Shown here: in pieces, positions 43,298-52,311 of the stretch
Numbering within the stretch: position 1 is the first letter of the stretch
Layout: the number at the start of each line of letters is the position of its first letter
Assembly (NCBI GenBank): GCA_035561515.1
Contig: DATMXP010000058.1
Location: forward strand, 1-58,614
Length of the DNA: 58,614 bases
Direction: 5' to 3'
DNA from: Terriglobales bacterium
GTDB taxonomy: Bacteria > Acidobacteriota > Terriglobia > Terriglobales > Acidobacteriaceae
The notes under the pieces: model-generated
Told to the model about the DNA's origin: nothing
The model's input: only the letters and a program-made list of their open reading frames with translations
The model's database searches: none
Program-made: the position numbers and the translations under genes

Positions 43298-43775
43298 CTA
43301 CCGCATCCGCGACTACAAACCGGAAGACTTCGACCGTCTGCACACGCTCGACCAGGAATGCTTTCCTCCGGGCATCGCCTATTCGCGCCGCGAACTCGCC
43401 TACTACATCAAGCGTCCGCACGCCTTTACTCTTGTTGCCGAAGAGAAGAACAAGGCCATTGCCGGTTTTATCGTTGCCAGCAGCCATCCGAAGAAGATGG
43501 GGCACATCATCACCATTGACACTGACCGGAAACTCCGCCGCTCCGGGCTGGGCACATTACTGATGAATGCCGCAGAAACGCGTCTCCGGGAGATCGGCTG
43601 TGAGGTTGTATTCCTTGAAGTTGCAGTGAACAACACCCCGGCTATTAAGTTCTACAAAAAGCTGGGGTACTCCATTCTCAAGACCCTCATGGGCTATTAC
43701 CAGGGCAAGCTGGATGGCTTCCTCATGATCCGCCGCTTTTCAGAAGAACAGGGCGTGACGGGAATCACAAAGTAG
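43293..43775 (+). CDS. RimI-like GNAT N-acetyltransferase
   Basis: 160 residues. The acetyl-CoA motif is HIITIDTDRKLRRSGLGTLL (R-x-x-G-x-G/A), followed by LEVAVNNTPAIKFYKKLGY, the same wording as RimI/ArdT-type enzymes. RimI acetylates the N-terminal alanine of ribosomal protein S18, but related enzymes have other targets. The opening IRDYKPEDFDRLHTLDQECFPP also fits. The start is GTG and lies inside a strong hairpin; no Shine-Dalgarno is exposed. It lies 34 bp after the PfpI gene and 12 bp before the nickel/cobalt transporter gene. Confidence 0.88.
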   Translation: MRYRIRDYKPEDFDRLHTLDQECFPPGIAYSRRELAYYIKRPHAFTLVAEEKNKAIAGFIVASSHPKKMGHIITIDTDRKLRRSGLGTLLMNAAETRLREIGCEVVFLEVAVNNTPAIKFYKKLGYSILKTLMGYYQGKLDGFLMIRRFSEEQGVTGITK

Positions 43776-43787
43776 CTGTTTTGGCGG

Positions 43788-44543
43788 ATGCTAAAATCCA
43801 TTGATCTCATGCTCCTGCTTTTGGCCATCTTCGCCGCCGGGCTGCTGCACGGAATCGGCCCCGATCACCTTGCCGCCATTACTGCATTCGGGGTCGCCGT
43901 CGAGCACGATTTCCGCCGTGTCTTGTGGTTTGCCGTTCGGTTCGCGGGCGCGCATGCACTGGTCATTGCAGTTGCCGGAATTGCCGGATACTTCGGCCGT
44001 GGGCTTCTACCGCAGTCATGGGAAAACGCGTTTGAGCTTGGCGCTGGCGGACTACTCGTCCTCACCGGAGTCGCCGCCGTCATTGGCCTTCTCAGCGGCA
44101 AGATCAAGGTCCACGAGCACATCCACAAGCACCATCACCATCCGCACAAGCACCTGCACGTGCACATGGTCCCCTCGGCAAACGAAACCTGGGATCACGA
44201 GACTGCCCATCGCGCTCCTGAGCACATACACCACGGCGGAATCGCCGCCACGCTTGGCATTCTCTTCGCGCTGGGTGGTACGCGAAGCCTCATTGCCGTC
44301 GTACCCATTGCGGTGGCTCCCACGTTCACGCAGACCCTCCTTCGTGTCGCGGTCTTCGTCGTCGGCATCGTCCTTTCGATGGTCGCTTACGCTTTCATCA
44401 CGCAACACGTCTTCGGACGCCTGGCCGACCGCGCCAATCGCATCGGCTATGCGCCGGCTTTTATGAAAGCCTCGTCCTATCTGCTCGCGGGATTCTGTAT
44501 CGTCGCCGGCATGATGACGATCTCCGACCGACTCCTCGGCTAG
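43788..44543 (+). CDS. Nickel/cobalt transporter family protein with His-rich loop
   Basis: 251 residues with about six membrane helices. The first carries HGIGPDHLAAI (H21, D26, H27), the metal-binding signature of NiCoT/RcnA/UreH-type proteins. Between helices lies a very histidine-rich cytoplasmic or periplasmic loop (109-126, HEHIHKHHHHPHKHLHVH), as in RcnA-like exporters and some high-affinity importers. Direction of transport is therefore uncertain. A second histidine pair is in APEHIHHGGIAATLGILFALGG. It starts 12 bp after the acetyltransferase stop, so translation is probably coupled. No nickel enzyme is seen nearby. Confidence 0.85.
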   Translation: MLKSIDLMLLLLAIFAAGLLHGIGPDHLAAITAFGVAVEHDFRRVLWFAVRFAGAHALVIAVAGIAGYFGRGLLPQSWENAFELGAGGLLVLTGVAAVIGLLSGKIKVHEHIHKHHHHPHKHLHVHMVPSANETWDHETAHRAPEHIHHGGIAATLGILFALGGTRSLIAVVPIAVAPTFTQTLLRVAVFVVGIVLSMVAYAFITQHVFGRLADRANRIGYAPAFMKASSYLLAGFCIVAGMMTISDRLLG

Positions 44544-44664
44544 CGTGCAGGTGTAACCGTTTAGCCGTCGACACCCTGCTTACCCCCCTGAAATTCTGTT
44601 TTCCGGATAAGTTGCGCAGCGATGTTTTGAGATACACTGTCGCCTTTGTAGCTGTCCTTGGCTT

Positions 44665-46140
44665 ATGCCCGACATTACCCGAATCGTCGGAACCTTCGTC
44701 GCAGAGGCTTCGGCCCGGCCGGCTTGGCAGCGTTACTGCATAGCCCTTCTCGCGCCACTGCTCGCTGCGTTCCTAACCGGGCGGGTCCTCCAACTCAGCC
44801 ACTATCCTTTCTTTTCACTATTTTCGCTTGCTGTAGTTATCAGTAGCATCTTCGGAGGAATGCGTCCTGGCTTCGTGGCGACGGTCATCGCATGTCTGGT
44901 TAATCTCTTCTCCGCACCTCCGTTCGATTCCATCCGGTTGGCTCAGGGACAAGACTTTGTCCGTGTACTGGTGTTCGGCCTGGCCGGGTTCTTGATAGCT
45001 CTATTCGTTGGCGCGACCGGGGAACTTGAACGCCGACTCCTGCTCGAACGTACGCGTCTTTCCGTCACGCTCCAAAGTATCGGCGATGCTGTGATCGCGA
45101 CTGATGTCGAAGGCTGTATCACCTTCATGAATCCCATCGCCGAGCAGGCGACCGGCTGGAAACTCACCGAAGCCAGCGGCCTTCCTCTGGAAAACGTCTT
45201 CCGTATCGTCAACGAGTCAACGCGCCTCACTGCTGCCAATCCCGTCCGCCGCGTGCTGGCGGAGGGCCGCATCATTGGCCTCGCGAACCATACTGTACTT
45301 ATTCGGAAGGACAGTACTGAGATCCCCATCGACGACAGTGCGGCGCCCATTCGCAGTAACGATGCCATCGTAGGGGTGATCCTCGTCTTCCGCGACATCA
45401 CCGAATCCAAGGTAAGTCAGGCTGCGCTTGTTCACGCGGAGAAGCTTGCGACTGTCGGCAAACTCGCTTCCACCATCGCCCACGAGATCAACAATCCGCT
45501 CGAAGCAGTTTCCAATCTGTTGTTCCTTGTTGCCCACGATGAGAGTCTTTCGCACGAGACGCGTCATTGGGTGTCGCTTGCAGAATCGGAACTTGCTCGC
45601 GTATCCGACATGGCGAAACAGACTCTGTCTTTCCACCGCGGCGAAACTAAGCTTGCCAACATACCCGTGCGCGACCTGATCCAGTCTGTGTTTGTGCTCT
45701 ACCGCTCTCGAGCAGCAAATCGCGGCGTCGAGTTGCGCAACGATCTCTCCGAAGACACCACCGTCTTCGGTATCGCCGGACAACTTCGTCAACTCGTCAG
45801 TAATCTGGTTACCAACGCGATTGACGCCATGCCTGACGGAGGCCAGTTCCGCGCCTCTGCCGAACGCATCCAGCGGGACGGCAGTTCGTTGATGCAACTG
45901 TCATTCAGCGATACCGGGCAGGGAATCGCACCGGATCACCTGAGGCGCATCTTCGAGCCATTCTTCACCACCAAGGCGCACGTCGGCACCGGACTCGGTC
46001 TCTGGATCACCAAGCGAATCGTCGAAGATCACGGCGGGGAGATCTCTGTCAGGAGCGACACCAGTTCAGGCGCCAGCGGCACCACCTTCATCGTCAGTCT
46101 CCCTGAATCCGAAGCGAAGGCGGTCCGGAGCGCTGGTTAA
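44665..46140 (+). CDS. Membrane sensor histidine kinase with KdpD-like (DUF4118) and PAS domains
   Basis: 491 residues. Four short membrane helices (about 25-115, DUF4118 type) are followed by a PAS domain (about 130-250, SIGDAVIATDVEGCITFMNP). HisKA has phospho-accepting H273 in IAHEINNPLEAV. The HATPase domain has N box NLVTNAIDAM, G1 DTGQGI, F FFTTK and G2 GTGLGLWITK. It autophosphorylates on His in response to an unknown signal. No response regulator is adjacent, so its partner lies elsewhere. A TTGCGC/TACACT promoter-like pair is about 30 bp upstream. Confidence 0.95.
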   Translation: MPDITRIVGTFVAEASARPAWQRYCIALLAPLLAAFLTGRVLQLSHYPFFSLFSLAVVISSIFGGMRPGFVATVIACLVNLFSAPPFDSIRLAQGQDFVRVLVFGLAGFLIALFVGATGELERRLLLERTRLSVTLQSIGDAVIATDVEGCITFMNPIAEQATGWKLTEASGLPLENVFRIVNESTRLTAANPVRRVLAEGRIIGLANHTVLIRKDSTEIPIDDSAAPIRSNDAIVGVILVFRDITESKVSQAALVHAEKLATVGKLASTIAHEINNPLEAVSNLLFLVAHDESLSHETRHWVSLAESELARVSDMAKQTLSFHRGETKLANIPVRDLIQSVFVLYRSRAANRGVELRNDLSEDTTVFGIAGQLRQLVSNLVTNAIDAMPDGGQFRASAERIQRDGSSLMQLSFSDTGQGIAPDHLRRIFEPFFTTKAHVGTGLGLWITKRIVEDHGGEISVRSDTSSGASGTTFIVSLPESEAKAVRSAG

Positions 46141-46157
46141 GTCGGGTTCTGCAGAAA

Positions 46158-46182
46158 TAAAACGGGGCGCCCGCAGGCGCCC
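46158..46182 (-). terminator. Terminator of the lmo0937-csbD transcript
   Basis: GGGCGCC (46165-46171) pairs with GGCGCCC (46176-46182) around CGCA. CGTTTTATTT follows on the minus strand. Confidence 0.75.
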
Positions 46183-46207
46183 GCTCGCTTTCGACCAGTT
46201 TCCAACT

Positions 46208-46444
46208 CTAAGCCGCTTCGTCTTTCTCTCGGCGACGGACCTCGTCACGATCACGGTCTTTGATATCGTCTGCGACATCCCGTCCTGCGTCTTTCATTTT
46301 GCCAAATGCATTCTGGACTTTGCCTTTCGCCTGGTCCATCATGCCCTCGCTCTGGGCTTGTTCATCGCCAGTCCACTCACCTGCCTGGCGCTTCACGCGT
46401 CCTTTAATATCGTCGATCTTTCCCTTGATACGATCAGAATCCAT
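46208..46444 (-). CDS. CsbD-family stress protein
   Basis: 78 residues, highly charged. The CsbD pattern DRIKGKIDDIKGRVKRQAG is followed by a Gln/Lys-rich repeat (MMDQAKGKVQNAFGKMKDAG). CsbD proteins are small, soluble, intrinsically flexible and induced in general stress; their molecular role is unknown. The gene follows a 50-residue membrane-protein gene (46494-46646) on the same strand by about 50 bp, and a terminator lies right after it. Confidence 0.9.
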   Translation of the reverse strand: MDSDRIKGKIDDIKGRVKRQAGEWTGDEQAQSEGMMDQAKGKVQNAFGKMKDAGRDVADDIKDRDRDEVRRREKDEAA

Positions 46445-46493
46445 ATCAACACTCCATTTCTTGGATTTTCCTGCTGTCTCCCGGCGTTTCGGA

Positions 46494-46646
46494 TCACGCT
46501 ACTGAGTCGCGCGCAGTCATCAGCTGGAACACGAGCGCGACTACGGCAAGCACCAGTAGCACGTGGATGAACCCACCGAGCGTAAAACTACTCACGATGC
46601 CGACTAGCCATAAGACGAGCAGGATCACAAATAGCGTCCATAGCAT
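46494..46646 (-). CDS. lmo0937-type small membrane protein (DUF5670-like)
   Basis: 50 residues: MLWTLFVILLVLWLVGIVSS, then FTLGGFIHVLLVLAVVALVF and a short tail. This two-helix layout with a GGFIHxLLVLA-type core is that of the lmo0937 family, often found beside general stress genes. AGGTAAGG lies about 5 nt before the ATG (46644-46646). It is probably cotranscribed with csbD. Function unknown; likely a membrane stress protein. Confidence 0.75.
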   Translation of the reverse strand: MLWTLFVILLVLWLVGIVSSFTLGGFIHVLLVLAVVALVFQLMTARDSVA

Positions 46647-46675
46647 CGCCTTACCTCTGGATTTCGATTTTCTCT

Positions 46676-46700
46676 CTTATCTTGCCCTTTGTAAGATAAG
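46676..46700 (-). promoter_or_regulatory. Inverted repeat upstream of the lmo0937-type gene
   Basis: CTTATCTT (46676-46683) and AAGATAAG (46693-46700) are perfect complements with a 9-nt loop, about 30 bp before the start codon. This could be an operator. Confidence 0.3.
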
Positions 46701-46821
46701 GTGCCTGTTTGCTGGGATTAGTTGCTAACATTCCTATGCACCCGCTCGATTCCAATGCTCTTGCTGAATTGCGGGTCTCACTCGTACTCCGCCACAGAAT
46801 TGAACTACAGGGATTGAACTG

Positions 46822-47631
46822 ATGATCGTAGCCATTCAGGGGGAACTTGGGTCTTTCAGCCACGAAGCCGTGCTCAAATTTCTTGGCACGAAAAAGCTCT
46901 TGCCTTGTGCCCTCTCAGCGCAGGTCTTCGACCGGCTTGAATCACACAAAGCCGATGCTGCTCTTATTCCCGTAGAGAACTCGCTCGCCGGTACCGTGGC
47001 GGAGCACTACGATCTGCTGCTCGCGTATGACGTGTTTATTCAGCACGAATATCGGCTCCGCATTCGACATAACCTCATTGCTGCCCCCGGAGTTACACTG
47101 AAGAAGATCACGCGCGTGTTGTCGCATCCTGTTGCTTTGGACCAGTGCCGCGAGTTTTTCCGCGCCCATCCCGCTATACAAGCCGTGCCGTTTTACGACA
47201 CCGCCGGCAGCGTGAAGCACGTAATGCAGGAGGGCTTGCGCGACACTGCCGCCATCGCCGCGGAACAGGCTGCCATCGAGTACGGGGCAAAGATACTGAG
47301 GCAAGGGCTCGAAGACGACAAGCAGAACTTCACCCGCTTCGTCCTGATCGGAAGGAAACAGACGAAGATCGCTGGTGCGAACAAGACGTCGGTATGCTTC
47401 TCGCTGAAAAACGAACCCGGAGCGCTCTTCAAAGCACTGAGTGTCTTTGCGCTCCGCAACATTGATCTGTCGAAGATAGAATCTCGCCCCCGTCGCGGAC
47501 GTCCGTGGGAATACGTCTTCTACGCCGACCTGTTGCAGGGAGACACCGAACCCGTACGCCGTGCTCTCGATCATCTTCGCGAGATCAGCGACTTCGTGAA
47601 GGTGCTCGGTGTCTACCCAGCCGGCGATTGA
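46822..47631 (+). CDS. pheA: Prephenate dehydratase
   Basis: 269 residues. The periplasmic-binding-protein-like catalytic domain (about 1-180) has the TRF motif (171-173, in NFTRFVLIG) and the PVENSLAGTV segment (50-59). The C-terminal ACT domain (about 190-267) contains the ESRP motif for feedback inhibition by phenylalanine. The enzyme makes phenylpyruvate from prephenate, the committed step to phenylalanine. There is no chorismate mutase domain, so that activity must be elsewhere. The gene stands alone, and its stop directly abuts the end of the convergent propeller gene. Confidence 0.96.
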   Translation: MIVAIQGELGSFSHEAVLKFLGTKKLLPCALSAQVFDRLESHKADAALIPVENSLAGTVAEHYDLLLAYDVFIQHEYRLRIRHNLIAAPGVTLKKITRVLSHPVALDQCREFFRAHPAIQAVPFYDTAGSVKHVMQEGLRDTAAIAAEQAAIEYGAKILRQGLEDDKQNFTRFVLIGRKQTKIAGANKTSVCFSLKNEPGALFKALSVFALRNIDLSKIESRPRRGRPWEYVFYADLLQGDTEPVRRALDHLREISDFVKVLGVYPAGD

Positions 47632-49332
47632 CTAACGCGGCCCGTAGATCACGAGGGATTTGTTGAACGTCGTGAACACTCGTCCGTTTGCCACCACTGG
47701 CGTTCCAAAGCCGATGCCAATTCCCATCTCGTCTCCGCCCGTCATATTGCTGTTCCACAGTTCCTTGGAGACGTTCGTTGCGTCAAAAGCGTGCAGGATC
47801 GCCTGGCCGCTCGCCGCTTTTTGATACATCCAGACAATCGCGTTGTTGGTGCCGTTCGCTGAAACGACCGTATTGCCCCCGCGCAGTCCCGTCGCGACTG
47901 TCGTCCTTGCTGCCGGCGTGGTATTGATTCGGTTGTTTTGAACGGAGTACTGAATTAAAGATGTGTTCGAAGGAGCCAGGTAGAGATTGCCGTTCCAATA
48001 CGAAGGGTTTCCGTACAGACGCTGCCAGTCCGTTCCCTCTGCGTGATCCGGCCCGAGCCCTTCGTAGCACTCTTGATTGCCGGCCATGAATTGCTGCGGA
48101 ATCTGCGTGTCTCCGGGTGCGACTTTCCCCAGGTTGCTCAGGTTCAGCAGGTACACGCGCCCTTCCTTGTTGATGGTGACCCCTAGGCCACCGCTCGGCA
48201 GCAGCACCAGTCCGCCAGAGCCAATTTCCATGTCCGCGGCATCAACGCAAGGATGATTCGATGGTCCGAACCAGTCCGTCACCTCGAAGCCAGTCCCGCT
48301 GAAGCGGACTTTCACCACCGTATCGCCGAAGTTAAGTCCGCCCTTGTCGGCGTTGAAGCTGCCATCCGCAGCGACCATATAGATGTTGCCCGAAGCGTCC
48401 ACCGAAGGCGCCGCGCCTGCCTGCCACACCGACGCTCCGCCGCCGAAATCCGCCGGTCCAAATGCGTAATCCTGGTCCTGATGCTGCGGCGAAAGGTTCA
48501 ATACCGCTTTCTGCTGCAGGTCCGCGAGTCCATAAGCCATCACCCAGCCGTGGTAAACGCCCCAGTCGGAGAACGAACCCCAGCAGATGATCACCGCTCC
48601 ATTTGTAATGACCAGCCCTGCGCGCTGATTGTGGTTCGTGGGATCGAAGTGGATTGTCCCGCCGTCGCTTCCTCTTCCGTCTCCCTGCACGCTGCCTTGG
48701 ATCTTTACGCTGCCCGGACCGAAGTCATTTCCCGTCTTGATATCGATGGCTCGCAGCCACTGGTCTACCTTGCCGTCCTTCTGGAGCATCGTTACGAAGT
48801 ACATCGCACCCGTGGCTGGGTCGATGGCGGGCGTTCCCGTGATCCCGATCTCGCCGCCGATCGTCGTGCGTCCACCGAAATTGTCTGCCGCAGGTGTTGC
48901 CCCATCCACCGAGTAATGGCGCTCCCACAACAGCGGCGCCTCGGGATCCTTGGCGTCAAATGCGTAAACGCTGTTGTGCTCGGTAACTACGATCACCACG
49001 TCGTGAACGCCCTTGTCACCCATGTTCAACTGCGAAACAAACAAAGGCTGGGCGATGATCATTCCGTCCAGTGCTTTCTGCTGAATCTTTCCAAATTGTT
49101 GCGGATTTACATTCTGTGTCGTGAGGACCGTCTCATTCGCATAAAGCCCGGTTCCTGTCGTGTCCCCCTTCCACATCAGGACGCCCGACAGACCTTGCTT
49201 ACCCGTTTGCGACGACGAGCCCGGTGAAACCTGTGAGTTCCCATCTGTTCCGTTGAAGCCCCTCGCGCATGCAAAAAGTAGCGCGACCACACCCAAGACA
49301 ATACTGGCCGAGTATTTCTTCTTCATATTCAT
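47632..49332 (-). CDS. Secreted PQQ-like beta-propeller lipoprotein
   Basis: 566 residues from ATG 49330-49332 (GGGA about 5 nt upstream; a second ATG two codons later). The signal peptide ends in a lipobox LFAC. The mature protein has repeated beta-propeller blades of the PQQ-binding-like type (VYAFDAKDPEAPLLWERHY, GEIGITGTPAIDPATGAMYFV, LHAFDATNVSKELWN). It is not clearly an alcohol dehydrogenase: the Cys-Cys pair and PQQ ligands are not obvious, so it may be a structural or carbohydrate-binding propeller. It is convergent with pheA. Confidence 0.75.
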   Translation of the reverse strand: MNMKKKYSASIVLGVVALLFACARGFNGTDGNSQVSPGSSSQTGKQGLSGVLMWKGDTTGTGLYANETVLTTQNVNPQQFGKIQQKALDGMIIAQPLFVSQLNMGDKGVHDVVIVVTEHNSVYAFDAKDPEAPLLWERHYSVDGATPAADNFGGRTTIGGEIGITGTPAIDPATGAMYFVTMLQKDGKVDQWLRAIDIKTGNDFGPGSVKIQGSVQGDGRGSDGGTIHFDPTNHNQRAGLVITNGAVIICWGSFSDWGVYHGWVMAYGLADLQQKAVLNLSPQHQDQDYAFGPADFGGGASVWQAGAAPSVDASGNIYMVAADGSFNADKGGLNFGDTVVKVRFSGTGFEVTDWFGPSNHPCVDAADMEIGSGGLVLLPSGGLGVTINKEGRVYLLNLSNLGKVAPGDTQIPQQFMAGNQECYEGLGPDHAEGTDWQRLYGNPSYWNGNLYLAPSNTSLIQYSVQNNRINTTPAARTTVATGLRGGNTVVSANGTNNAIVWMYQKAASGQAILHAFDATNVSKELWNSNMTGGDEMGIGIGFGTPVVANGRVFTTFNKSLVIYGPR

Positions 49333-49661
49333 CAGTTCCCAACAACACTTACGAGACAAATCCGGCGTTGCTGGTTGCTACCCTGACTGCGAATATCTGA
49401 AGTTTTTTCAAATGAAGGGGATGGAAATGCGCTGATGGCTTACGAATCTTTCGAGAGTTAAGGAAAAATCATCACAACCGGTCGTCGTCTTCTTAATACA
49501 GCCGCATCACAACGACTGTTGGCGTCGGTGCAACGCGCTCGCACTGTTTCATGTCATTGCGAATGAAAATTTGCCGATTTACAATCCGTCCTCCCCGTTT
49601 TGGGGGCCGGAGCCCACCCTGAATCCTTTCACTAGTCAGGGTCATCAAAAGTTGAGTATAA
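49333..49661. other. Gene-free spacer upstream of lon copy 2
   Basis: No coding region is seen in this roughly 330-bp spacer. It holds the lon2 promoter at 49557-49585 and a C-rich/G-rich stretch (about 49588-49616, CCTCCCC...GGGGGCC) in the leader that can fold. Confidence 0.5.
49557..49585 (+). promoter_or_regulatory. Probable promoter of lon copy 2
   Basis: TTGCGA (49557-49562), a 17-bp spacer and TACAAT (49580-49585) give a leader of about 70 nt before the ATG. Confidence 0.5.
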
Positions 49662-52127
49662 ATGACTCAAGAGAACGCTATGGCTAATACAACGCGCAAC
49701 TTAGCGCCAACGGAATCCGTCGAGAAGGAAACCAGCCAGCCTAATCGCAGCTATCCAGTCCTTCCGGTCCGGGATACCGTTTTGTTCCCCCACGCGGTTT
49801 TGCCACTTACCGTCGGGCGGGAAAGTTCGGTCCAATTAATTAATTCTCTCGGGGAAGACAAAACCATCGTGGTCGTCGCTCAGCGCGAAGCCCGCGTGGA
49901 CTCGCCCCAACCCAGCGATCTTTTCAGTATCGGTACCCTTGCCGTCGTCCACAAAGTCGTCAAGATGCCCAACCAAAGCCTTTTCGTTTTCGCGGAAGGC
50001 CTTGAGCGCATCCACGTGGACGAATACACGCAACTTGCGCCGTATATGACGGCCAAGGTCACCGGCATCGCCGAAATCGTTCCGCCCAAGTCCGCGGAAG
50101 AAGAAGCCCTCCAGCGCAATGTGCTGACCCTGTTCCAGCAGATCGTTGCCGGTTCGCCGACTCTTTCCGACGAACTTGCCACGGTCGCCATGAACATCGA
50201 AGAGCCCGGCCGACTCGTGGACTTCATCGCCAGTTCCTTGCCGACGCTTTCCACGAAGGATAAGCAGGAGATCCTCGAGACCGCCGACGTCCGTTTGCGC
50301 CTCGACAAGATCAACCAGCACCTGGCGAAGGAACTCGAAGTCCAGCAGCTTCGCAACAAGATCCAGAGCGAGGTTCAGGACCGCGTCCAGCAGACGCAGC
50401 GCGAGTTCTATCTGCGCGAGCAGATGAAGGCCATTCAAAAGGAACTGGGCGAATCCGACGAGACCACCCGTGACGTCGAAGATCTTCGCGAGAAGATCGA
50501 GAAGGCTGGCATGCCCGACGAGGTGAAGAAGGAAGCTCTCAAGGAGCTCAACCGTCTCTCACGGATGTCGCCGATGGCTGCCGACTACGGCGTCACCCGC
50601 AACTACATCGAATGGCTCGCGGTGCTTCCGTGGACCAAGTCCGCCGGTGTTGCGGACGTAGACATCACCAAGGCGCGCGAAGTTCTCGACGAAGACCACT
50701 ACGACTTGCAGAAGGTGAAAGACCGCATTCTTGATTATCTTTCGGTAAGAAAGTTAAAGCCGAACATGAAGGGTCCCATCCTCTGCTTCGCCGGACCTCC
50801 GGGCGTCGGTAAGACCTCGCTCGGCAAGTCCATCGCCCGCGCGCTCGGACGCAAGTTCGTCCGCATCTCGCTCGGCGGTATGCACGACGAAGCTGAAATC
50901 CGCGGACACCGTCGCACCTACATCGGCGCACTCCCCGGACAAATCATCCAGGGTATCCGCCGTGCCGAGTCCAACGACCCTGTCTTCATGCTCGACGAAA
51001 TCGACAAGGTCGGTCGCGACTGGCGTGGTGACCCCGGCTCCGCTCTGCTCGAAACGCTCGACCCCGAGCAGAACAACACGTTCCGCGACAACTACCTCGA
51101 TGTCCCGTTCGACCTCTCGAAGGTGTTGTTCATCACCACGGCGAACATGCTGGAGACGATCAGCGAACCGCTTCGCGACCGCATGGAGATCATCGAGCTT
51201 CAGGGTTACACCGAAGACGACAAGCTCCACATCGCGCAGCGCTACCTTATCCCCCGGCAAATCGACGAGAACGGCTTGCCGACGGACATGATTGAGTTCC
51301 CGGAAGAAGCCATCCGCTTCATCATCCGGCACTACACGAGGGAAGCGGGCGTCCGTAACCTCGAGCGCCTGATCGGAACCGTGTGTCGCAAGCAGGTACG
51401 TCGTATCGCCGAGGGCAAGAACGTGAAGCTCACGGTTACCCCGGATCTAATTCAGACCAAGGAGTTTCTTGGCGGTATGAAGATCCGCACCGACAGCGAA
51501 ATTGCGGAGCGCACGAAGCGTCCCGGCGTCGTCGTCGGACTCGCTTGGACTCCTGCTGGCGGCGACATCTTGTTCGTCGAAGCCACGGCCATGAAAGGGA
51601 AGGGCGGATTCACCATCACCGGCCAGATTCAGGACGTGATGAAGGAATCCATGCACGCCGGTCTGAGTTGGGTGCGGTCGAACGCGAAGTTCCTTGGCAT
51701 CGACGAGGAATATTTCGAGAAGCACGACCTGCACATCCACGTTCCGGCCGGAGCCATCCCGAAAGATGGACCTTCCGCCGGCATCACCATCGTGACCGCG
51801 CTGGTGTCGTTGCTCACGGGAAAACAAGCCCGTCCGCTGACGGCCATGACCGGTGAGATCACGCTGAGTGGAAACGTGCTGCCCATCGGGGGCGTGAAAG
51901 AGAAGTTCCTTGCTGCCAAGCGGGCGGGAGTGAAAGACGTAATCTTCCCGGCCGAGAACAAGACGAACGTGGAAGAAGATCTCACAGAAGAGCAACTCTC
52001 CGGCGTCAACGTTCACTACGTCACGGTGATCGAGGATGTGCTGAACCTGGCACTTCCTTCCACCGAAGCGGAAAAGAAGCAGGACGACCAACTCCGAGAA
52101 CAGGTGCTGACCGGAGCAACTGTGTGA
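49662..52127 (+). CDS. lon: ATP-dependent Lon protease (copy 2, 821 residues)
   Basis: A second complete LonA. An N-terminal LAN domain (about 30-220) is followed by a coiled-coil region (FYLREQMKAIQKELGE). Walker A is GPPGVGKTS near 377 and FMLDEIDKVG is Walker B. Catalytic Ser about 704 lies in PKDGPSAGI and Lys about 744 in GGVKEKF. All catalytic residues are present, so it should be active. It differs clearly from copy 1, for example in its linker and C-terminal tail. ATG 49662 or a second ATG six codons on; neither has a strong ribosome site. Separately regulated, with its own promoter and terminator. Confidence 0.97.
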   Translation: MTQENAMANTTRNLAPTESVEKETSQPNRSYPVLPVRDTVLFPHAVLPLTVGRESSVQLINSLGEDKTIVVVAQREARVDSPQPSDLFSIGTLAVVHKVVKMPNQSLFVFAEGLERIHVDEYTQLAPYMTAKVTGIAEIVPPKSAEEEALQRNVLTLFQQIVAGSPTLSDELATVAMNIEEPGRLVDFIASSLPTLSTKDKQEILETADVRLRLDKINQHLAKELEVQQLRNKIQSEVQDRVQQTQREFYLREQMKAIQKELGESDETTRDVEDLREKIEKAGMPDEVKKEALKELNRLSRMSPMAADYGVTRNYIEWLAVLPWTKSAGVADVDITKAREVLDEDHYDLQKVKDRILDYLSVRKLKPNMKGPILCFAGPPGVGKTSLGKSIARALGRKFVRISLGGMHDEAEIRGHRRTYIGALPGQIIQGIRRAESNDPVFMLDEIDKVGRDWRGDPGSALLETLDPEQNNTFRDNYLDVPFDLSKVLFITTANMLETISEPLRDRMEIIELQGYTEDDKLHIAQRYLIPRQIDENGLPTDMIEFPEEAIRFIIRHYTREAGVRNLERLIGTVCRKQVRRIAEGKNVKLTVTPDLIQTKEFLGGMKIRTDSEIAERTKRPGVVVGLAWTPAGGDILFVEATAMKGKGGFTITGQIQDVMKESMHAGLSWVRSNAKFLGIDEEYFEKHDLHIHVPAGAIPKDGPSAGITIVTALVSLLTGKQARPLTAMTGEITLSGNVLPIGGVKEKFLAAKRAGVKDVIFPAENKTNVEEDLTEEQLSGVNVHYVTVIEDVLNLALPSTEAEKKQDDQLREQVLTGATV

Positions 52128-52161
52128 ACTGTGTTTGAAGCCCGGCAACTTGCCGGCTAGG

Positions 52162-52193
52162 ACGGCGGGCGACTCGCCCGCCGTTTTCATTTC
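52162..52193 (+). terminator. Terminator of lon copy 2
   Basis: ACGGCGGGCG (52162-52171) pairs with CGCCCGCCGT (52175-52184) around a 3-nt loop and is followed by TTTCATTT. Confidence 0.8.
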
Positions 52194-52221
52194 CATAAGC
52201 GAGAAGTCTCTCAAGATAGCA

Positions 52222-52247
52222 AACGGCGTGGCTTCGGCCACGCCGTT
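52222..52247. terminator. Second hairpin between convergent lon2 and propeller genes
   Basis: AACGGCGTGGC (52222-52232) pairs with GCCACGCCGTT (52237-52247) around TTCG, an 11-bp stem. ATGTTT follows on the plus side and TGCTATCTT on the minus side, so it probably terminates the minus-strand gene. It resembles hairpins at 54064-54090 and 57881-57902. Confidence 0.5.
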
Positions 52248-52311
52248 ATGTTTCGAGTTCAGTTCTTGGTCAGGACGATCACAAAGGAGTTGAAGAGGAA
52301 CGGCACTCTAC

